From Rhizobium sp. 18055 (GTDB taxonomy: Bacteria; Pseudomonadota; Alphaproteobacteria; Rhizobiales; Rhizobiaceae): a stretch of DNA of 55,652 bases. Positions within the stretch are counted from its first letter, which is position 1. Each line of letters opens with the position of its first letter. Location: contig NZ_CACSKD010000023.1 in NCBI RefSeq assembly GCF_902706285.1, positions 1 through 55,652 of the forward strand, in the 5' to 3' direction. Below, piece by piece: positions 51,274-55,652 of the stretch. A model generated the notes under the pieces. It searched no databases. It was not told where the DNA came from and saw only the letters and a list, made by a program, of their open reading frames with translations. A program made the translations under genes and the position numbers.

Positions 51274-52298
51274 ATTTTCGCCGGCCCGTTTCTCAGCACC
51301 GTCTCCAATCCCGCCTCCAGCAGACCCCGTCCGGCCCACTCTTCCGCCGATCGTTTGACCGCGGCGTAGTCGGAATTCGCATTTCCCGTTGCAAGGGCGT
51401 GAAGTAAGGGAAAGACCGAGGGGTGTCTGGCGACAAATCCATCCGCGAAAGGATCGCCCAGGGCGCTCCGATCTTCACCGACTCTGGCGAGCAGTTCGAC
51501 GAGATCAACTTTGGGATTATTGGTAAGTTTCGCGAGAACCAGGTCGTGATGGACTTCGCAAGGCAACCGGCGCAGCTGAGAGGCGGCCTCGATTCCGGCG
51601 GCTACCGCGCTGACCACTCCGTCTGATTCCGAAAACGCCTTGCCCAAAAGCCGGCTACGGCCTCGGAGCGACCACCAAAGAAAGTCGAGCTCTTCGCGGT
51701 CCAGCGCGGAGTTCCGGCGAAGCGCATCAATAGTCGAGGCGGTGGCCTTTTCGAAAGCCGACGAGAATTTTTCCTCCTCGCCCGCGACGAGTTCAACTTT
51801 CTTGAACTCACCAACGGCGACGCGACGACGCGCAACTTCTGACCCGGACGTGCTTCTGATCCTTGCGGTTTCGAGGATTTGAAGCCGAAGGGCCTCTCGC
51901 TTCGGATCTTCAAGCGGTTGCTGAAAACCAAGAACAGACCAAAGGGCAGCGGCCCAGACGTCTGCGATCACCCACCCTGACAAATGAGGTTCGTCTGACA
52001 TAATCCCGAGAGCAGCGCTGGAGGCGACAATGCCCACGTCAAACGGACGTTCGTTATAAAGGAATGCGGAAGCGCGCTTTTGTATCGCAGTTTGGACCTC
52101 CGTCCCCAATGCGACGCTCGGGACTCCATCGCCTGATATTGCGCTAGCAACGTCGGCTGCTTTACCGAGGATGTTTTCCGTAGCGGTGATTTTGCCCCAG
52201 GCGGTTTTCAAGGCAGCGACGGCTGCACTGCGCGAATCGACATCATCATTCGTCACTTGTAAGCCGGTGATCCGCATATGCGTTGCTATGTCGCTCAT
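51270..52298 (-). CDS. Helical GTPase-system protein, GASH-like (342 aa)
   Basis: An all-helical protein starting MSDIATHMRITGLQVTNDDV, with F-L-Y-N-E-R-P-F-D-V-G and W-V-I-A-D-V-W-A-A-A-L-W-S-V-L-G-F in the middle. I associate this layout with the GTPase-associated system helical (GASH) domain encoded beside double-GTPases. No catalytic motif. Four-base overlaps with both neighbours (52295-52298 and 51270-51273) tie it to the operon, so it is probably a structural or adaptor subunit. Confidence 0.65.
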   Translation of the reverse strand: MSDIATHMRITGLQVTNDDVDSRSAAVAALKTAWGKITATENILGKAADVASAISGDGVPSVALGTEVQTAIQKRASAFLYNERPFDVGIVASSAALGIMSDEPHLSGWVIADVWAAALWSVLGFQQPLEDPKREALRLQILETARIRSTSGSEVARRRVAVGEFKKVELVAGEEEKFSSAFEKATASTIDALRRNSALDREELDFLWWSLRGRSRLLGKAFSESDGVVSAVAAGIEAASQLRRLPCEVHHDLVLAKLTNNPKVDLVELLARVGEDRSALGDPFADGFVARHPSVFPLLHALATGNANSDYAAVKRSAEEWAGRGLLEAGLETVLRNGPAKI

Positions 52299-53650
52299 TC
52301 AGCATGGTCCTCCCTTTTCTTGTCCAGGATGTTTTGGATAGAAGCTTCTATGTCCGCGATCCGTCCTTTGCGCACCAGCCAGTCGAAAAGTTGCCTCTCA
52401 ATGGCTTGTGTCACCCGCGCCTCAGAATTGTCCTCGAATGCGCCCAGCTCGACAAGCATGCGCAGACGATCAGCTTCAGTGAGATCGCGAAAAAAGCGCA
52501 GCAGCAGCAGACGGTATCCTTCGACTTCGGGCGGCACGGGCAGCTCCATATCTGAATCCTGTGCGGCGACAATTTCGACGACTGGTTCCACCTCGATGTC
52601 TGCAGTGGAACCGGCGCAATTCTGGTCGGTCTGTAAAGTTTGCGGGCTAGCGTTGTTCTTGAAATTGGGTGATCCTAGCACGAACCTCGGACATTTTCCG
52701 CCGAGACGCTTTTCATCAGCCTCGAAACGGGCCCGGTTTGGATTCCAGGCGCGAGGATGGATCGTAACAACGAGGGCGTCGGCTGCCGAGTCCCAATCAA
52801 ATTCAATGATATTGTAGGTAAACGTATAGATGTCGTCGGATTTAAACGGCACTGTTGCGCCAGCTGCAAGCAGGAGCAGGTCACTTCCGTCCTCGACTTC
52901 CTCTACCTTCACCTTTGGATCGTGTTCGTGCCCGGTGATCAGGACGCGTGCGCGACTCCTCAGATAAGTGTTGGCGTCTTCGCTGTCCTTGTACCAATTA
53001 AGCGGGTGGTGAAGGAGAACGATTGTTTCCTCTCCTTTCGTGGGGCGAATGATAAACTGGCGGTGACCCACCATCAATTCTGGCTCGTCATCGCTTTCAT
53101 CGCCCGTGCACAGAAGCGAGGAGTTCATCCGGATGAAACGGATTGTTCGCCCCGGAGCCAATTCAACGCGAAGATTGGATGAGGAACGACCGTGTACGTC
53201 AAGCGCGCAATCGTAGCCCTCACAAAACCGGCCAAAGTCTTCGAAGCGGGCAAAGAGTGACGCGCGATCTACATCGTTTTCCAGTACGCGCTCATAATCC
53301 GAGGCGCCACCTTTGCGAATGACGTCAAGCAAATGGCTAGCGCTCAGGGATGATTTCTTACGGTCGACGTCATGATTTCCCGGAATGACCTGTATGCTGT
53401 GGATAGGACAGCCGATGCCTTGCGCAAGGCTATCGAGCCAAGCGCCAGCATCATCGTATTGCTCTTTTACACCGCTAAAGGCGATGTCACCGGTCACCAG
53501 AATTCCGTGCGCCACCGTACCGGGCAAACGACCGACGAACTCGGAGGCATCGGCAACCAACTGTGCCTTGACATCCGAATGGATGTGAACGCGTTCATCG
53601 CGCTCTTGACCAAAGTGGATGTCGGAAACATGGACAAAAATCGCGGGCAT
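52295..53650 (-). CDS. Calcineurin-like metallophosphoesterase with C-terminal helical adaptor (451 aa)
   Basis: First gene of the operon. All calcineurin-type motifs are intact: D10-I-H12 (V-S-D-I-H-F-G), G54-D-I-A-F-S-G60, G91-N-H-D94, H-H-P-L near 218 and G-H-E-H near 240. It should therefore bind two metal ions and hydrolyse a phosphoester or cyclic nucleotide. Residues about 330-365 are a linker. Residues 370-450 form a separate helical domain (Y-R-L-L-L-L-R-F-F-R-D-L-T-E-A-D-R-L-R-M-L-V) resembling the small adaptor domains that couple effectors to NTPases in conflict systems. The ATG at 53650 begins the enzyme domain directly. The most likely effector of the set. Confidence 0.8.
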   Translation of the reverse strand: MPAIFVHVSDIHFGQERDERVHIHSDVKAQLVADASEFVGRLPGTVAHGILVTGDIAFSGVKEQYDDAGAWLDSLAQGIGCPIHSIQVIPGNHDVDRKKSSLSASHLLDVIRKGGASDYERVLENDVDRASLFARFEDFGRFCEGYDCALDVHGRSSSNLRVELAPGRTIRFIRMNSSLLCTGDESDDEPELMVGHRQFIIRPTKGEETIVLLHHPLNWYKDSEDANTYLRSRARVLITGHEHDPKVKVEEVEDGSDLLLLAAGATVPFKSDDIYTFTYNIIEFDWDSAADALVVTIHPRAWNPNRARFEADEKRLGGKCPRFVLGSPNFKNNASPQTLQTDQNCAGSTADIEVEPVVEIVAAQDSDMELPVPPEVEGYRLLLLRFFRDLTEADRLRMLVELGAFEDNSEARVTQAIERQLFDWLVRKGRIADIEASIQNILDKKREDHAE

Positions 53651-53720
53651 CTTGTTCCGATAAAGTGGGCTTTGAAATCAATTGCTTGATCCGAGCATTG
53701 CGGATTGATTTTGTAGCCCA

Positions 53721-53749
53721 ATCCTATTGTTTTGACTTCGAAATCTCAA
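53721..53749 (-). promoter_or_regulatory. Candidate promoter of the phosphoesterase-GTPase operon
   Basis: On the minus strand TTGAGA (53749-53744), a 17-base spacer and TAGGAT (53726-53721) lie about 70 bases before the ATG at 53650. The surrounding 100 bases are AT-rich, and a GGCGCGCC palindrome lies further upstream. Confidence 0.4.
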
Positions 53750-53827
53750 CAACAACATAAGCCCAGCCACAACATTATCGAGAAATTTTCGTAGGCGACC
53801 ACTATAAGGCGCGCCTATCCACTTTTT

Positions 53828-54097
53828 TTAGCAGTTCGGGAAACACAATTCATATGACGCAGATACAATCGTAGGAGCACCAAGCCCTCGGTCGATGACA
53901 AGATTGCCATTATTGATAACTATCTCAATTCTTCCACTAGTGTCAGGTGCAATACCGTTCAAAAGTAAAATGACGAACGGCTGTCCATCATCCTGCGGGC
54001 CAGCTGGAAAAATGGGGGTGTCGAATGTGTGAGTGCCGGGAGACCTCAAGCTCAACATCCAGCCAGGCTGAGTGAGAGATCTGGTTCTCAGCGGCAT
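53828..54097 (-). CDS. Small hypothetical protein (89 aa), doubtful
   Basis: A minus-strand frame with a beta-rich, protein-like composition (F-V-I-L-L-L-N-G-I-A-P-D-T-S-G-R-I-E-I-V-I-N-N-G-N-L-V-I-D-R), ending C-F-P-N-C. No ribosome-binding site is clear and no family is recognised. It could be the tail of a decayed gene. The surrounding 53750-54251 has no other supported gene. Confidence 0.35.
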   Translation of the reverse strand: MPLRTRSLTQPGWMLSLRSPGTHTFDTPIFPAGPQDDGQPFVILLLNGIAPDTSGRIEIVINNGNLVIDRGLGAPTIVSASYELCFPNC

Positions 54098-54251
54098 TGC
54101 TCACGTGCCCGGAATTATATACGCAAAAGCAACCATACGATTTTCCGCCCTGACAAAATAGCTTGGAAACCTTGTCGCGAGTATATTCATTCTGGATCAA
54201 ACGTGCACTGATGTGCGCAGTCGCTCGCCAACAACATGACAGGAGGTGCAG

Positions 54252-55250
54252 ATGTCGGCAAAGCAGTTTATCGCACTCCTGAGCTCCCATGTTGCCGGCG
54301 ACGAGGACCAATTTCTGTCGATCGCGCTGCAGGTCGCGGCCCAGGAGGCTCGCAGCGGAAACGCGGCCGAGGCCGAAAAGCTGAAGCGGATCGTCCAACG
54401 TTTGCGAGACCGCGTCAGCGACCCGCCCAAGGCGCAGTCCGTCGTGCCAATGGCGAGGCCGCGTGGCGAGCTGCTGGAGTTCGTCCAGAGCGCCTACCCG
54501 AAGACCGGGCTCGATGGAATGGTGCTGGCGGACCGGATCCGCGCTCGCCTCAACCGGGTCGTCCGGCAGCAGTCAGAGCGTGCGTTGCTGCGCGACCACG
54601 GCCAGGTTCCCGCCTCGCATATCCTGCTCGTAGGACCGCCGGGCACCGGGAAGACAATGACAGCGGCGGCCTTGGCGGCAGAGCTTCATCTCCCGCTGTT
54701 CACGGTTCGCCTGGATTCGCTCTTCAGCCGGTTTTTCGGAGAGACCGCAAGCCGGCTACGCTTGCTGTTCGACCAGGTTGCTAGGACGCGCGGCGTCTAT
54801 CTCTTCGACGAGTTCGACGCGGTCGGCTCGGTCCGCGGGGATAGCAACGATGTTGGCGAAATCCGCCGCGTCCTGAACTCGATCCTGACTTTCATGGAAG
54901 AGCCGAACGCGACCGACAGCATCGTGATTGCTGCTACCAATCATCCCGAGATCCTGGACGGCGCCCTCTCGCGCCGATTTGACGAGATCGTCGAATACGA
55001 CGTGCCGAACGGTGACGCCGCCCGCACGCTGCTATCGCGGCGGCTCCGCCCCTTGAAGCTGGCCGACAAGGCGTGGTCGGACGTGGAACCGGCGACAAAG
55101 GGCCTCAGCCAGGCCGAACTCGTGCGGGCCGCCGACACCGTCGTCAAGGATGCCATCCTCGAAGGCGCAAAGACATTGTCACCGGCCGCCTTGCGTGCCG
55201 CGCTGGACGATCGCCAGGCACTCAAGGGACGCTTGAACGCTCAACGCTGA
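54252..55250 (+). CDS. AAA+ ATPase, partner of an S8-type peptidase (332 aa)
   Basis: After a helical N-terminus (residues 1-80), a classical AAA+ module follows: Walker A L-L-V-G-P-P-G-T-G-K-T near residue 130, Walker B Y-L-F-D-E-F-D-A-V near 180, sensor 1 I-A-A-T-N-H-P and arginine finger region L-S-R-R-F-D-E. The FtsH/ClpX-like small lid domain closes the protein. In proteobacterial accessory regions this ATPase type is, to my knowledge, commonly followed by a subtilisin-like (S8) peptidase gene, and a fragment resembling one starts 15 bases after. AGGAGG lies five bases before the ATG at 54252. Confidence 0.8.
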   Translation: MSAKQFIALLSSHVAGDEDQFLSIALQVAAQEARSGNAAEAEKLKRIVQRLRDRVSDPPKAQSVVPMARPRGELLEFVQSAYPKTGLDGMVLADRIRARLNRVVRQQSERALLRDHGQVPASHILLVGPPGTGKTMTAAALAAELHLPLFTVRLDSLFSRFFGETASRLRLLFDQVARTRGVYLFDEFDAVGSVRGDSNDVGEIRRVLNSILTFMEEPNATDSIVIAATNHPEILDGALSRRFDEIVEYDVPNGDAARTLLSRRLRPLKLADKAWSDVEPATKGLSQAELVRAADTVVKDAILEGAKTLSPAALRAALDDRQALKGRLNAQR

Positions 55251-55265
55251 TCAAATGGGGGATTG

Positions 55266-55529
55266 ATGGCGAACGGTGACGACTATTCGGCGCACGAGCT
55301 GTTGCATATCCGTTTCGAGCCTTTTCGTGTCGAGGCACAATATGAGTTTCCTAACCGCCCCCAGGATCGTAAGCCTCGTCGCGACGATTATCACGCCCAT
55401 GCGCAATCCTTGGCAGCCCAACTGACGGCTGCTCTTGGAGCACTGCCGACGGCCGGGAACGACCAGCGGTGTCGTTTGGCTGTTAACCGTGAGATTGCGG
55501 CCGTTGTTTCCCATTTGGCACTTAATTAG
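55266..55529 (+). pseudogene. Probable 5' fragment of an S8 (subtilisin-like) peptidase gene
   Basis: An 87-codon frame beginning MANGDDYSAHELLHIRFEPF with a basic R-P-Q-D-R-K-P-R-R-D-D-Y-H-A-H-A-Q-S-L segment. It resembles the prodomain-like N-terminus of AAA-associated S8 peptidases (hydrophobic L-L-H-I, basic stretch, then H-A-x-x-L). It ends at a TAG inside a 46-bp inverted repeat, far short of the 600-800 residues expected, and no catalytic D/H/S motifs follow in the window. Truncation by a mobile-element end is the simplest reading; a genuine small protein is the alternative. Confidence 0.5.
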
Positions 55530-55563
55530 AGATTCTGTCGGCCGAGAATCTCAAATTAAGTGC
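55518..55563. repeat. 46-bp inverted repeat with 19-bp arms, possible element end or recombination site
   Basis: GCACTTAATTAGAGATTCT (55518-55536) and AGAATCTCAAATTAAGTGC (55545-55563) match at 18 of 19 positions around GTCGGCCG. It sits exactly where the S8-like frame stops. No transposase gene is visible before the window ends. Confidence 0.6.
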
Positions 55564-55652
55564 AACTGTGACGACCCAAGCGACTGACGCGAACAGTCTA
55601 AGATCTCTTCTATAGCGCTGTCGAAGCGGGCTTTGTTCTCACCCATCATATG

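Noticed and set aside
1..55652. CRISPR arrays, tRNA or rRNA genes
   Set aside because: No regularly spaced repeats and no tRNA- or rRNA-like sequence were noticed on either strand.

Overview
The window is a piece of a large conjugative repABC plasmid from the Rhizobiaceae (Rhizobium/Agrobacterium group). The evidence is the high-GC alphaproteobacterial coding style, a repABC unit with an antisense-RNA gap between repB and repC, a Ti-type Dtr block (traG-traD-traC / oriT / traA-traF-traB-traH), a complete Trb mating-pair-formation operon, and a TraR/TraM/acyl-homoserine-lactone quorum-sensing module. Gene content and order recall quorum-regulated rhizobial plasmids such as the Ti plasmids and R. 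etli p42a. No tRNA, rRNA or CRISPR array was seen.

Layout. 1-130: edge of an IS5-family element. 500-16750: plasmid accessory genes, mostly plus strand: a TOPRIM protein, DUF1419, a 1702-residue N6-methylase/helicase fusion, an orphan ParB-like protein with two translationally coupled small genes, ArdC anti-restriction, DUF736, a secreted thermonuclease and a WGR protein. 16773-25132: traG, traD, traC (minus), oriT with a tra box, then traA, traF, traB, traH (plus). 25241-25887: a VapBC-type toxin-antitoxin pair. 26191-29263: traR, traM, a CinR-like LuxR regulator and a CinI-type AHL synthase. 29304-38826: trbI-H-G-F-L-K-J-E-D-C-B (minus). 38827-42874: repA, repB, ctRNA, repC. 42875-46135: integrase and SDR remnants, an intact tyrosine recombinase and a DUF1612 gene. 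46214-53650: a minus-strand accessory operon. 54252 to the end: an AAA+ ATPase and what looks like a broken S8 peptidase gene ending in a strong inverted repeat.

How it works together. Three tra-box-like operators lie upstream of trbB, between traC and traA, and upstream of the TOPRIM gene. They suggest that AHL-bound TraR, restrained by TraM, switches on mating-pair formation, DNA processing and possibly the accessory block. A Ti-like traI is missing at the head of the trb operon. The only synthase is CinI-like, lies at the distal end of trb on the opposite strand, and has its own CinR-like partner.

The most interesting accessory unit is the tightly overlapping five-gene operon at 46772-53650: metallophosphoesterase with a C-terminal helical domain, helical GASH-like protein, two different P-loop GTPases, and a large GAP1-like protein. 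It matches the logic of predicted GTPase-centred biological conflict systems. A possible HEPN-like gene lies just downstream, and the AAA+/S8 remnant lies upstream on the other strand, so this end of the plasmid looks like a defence-type island.
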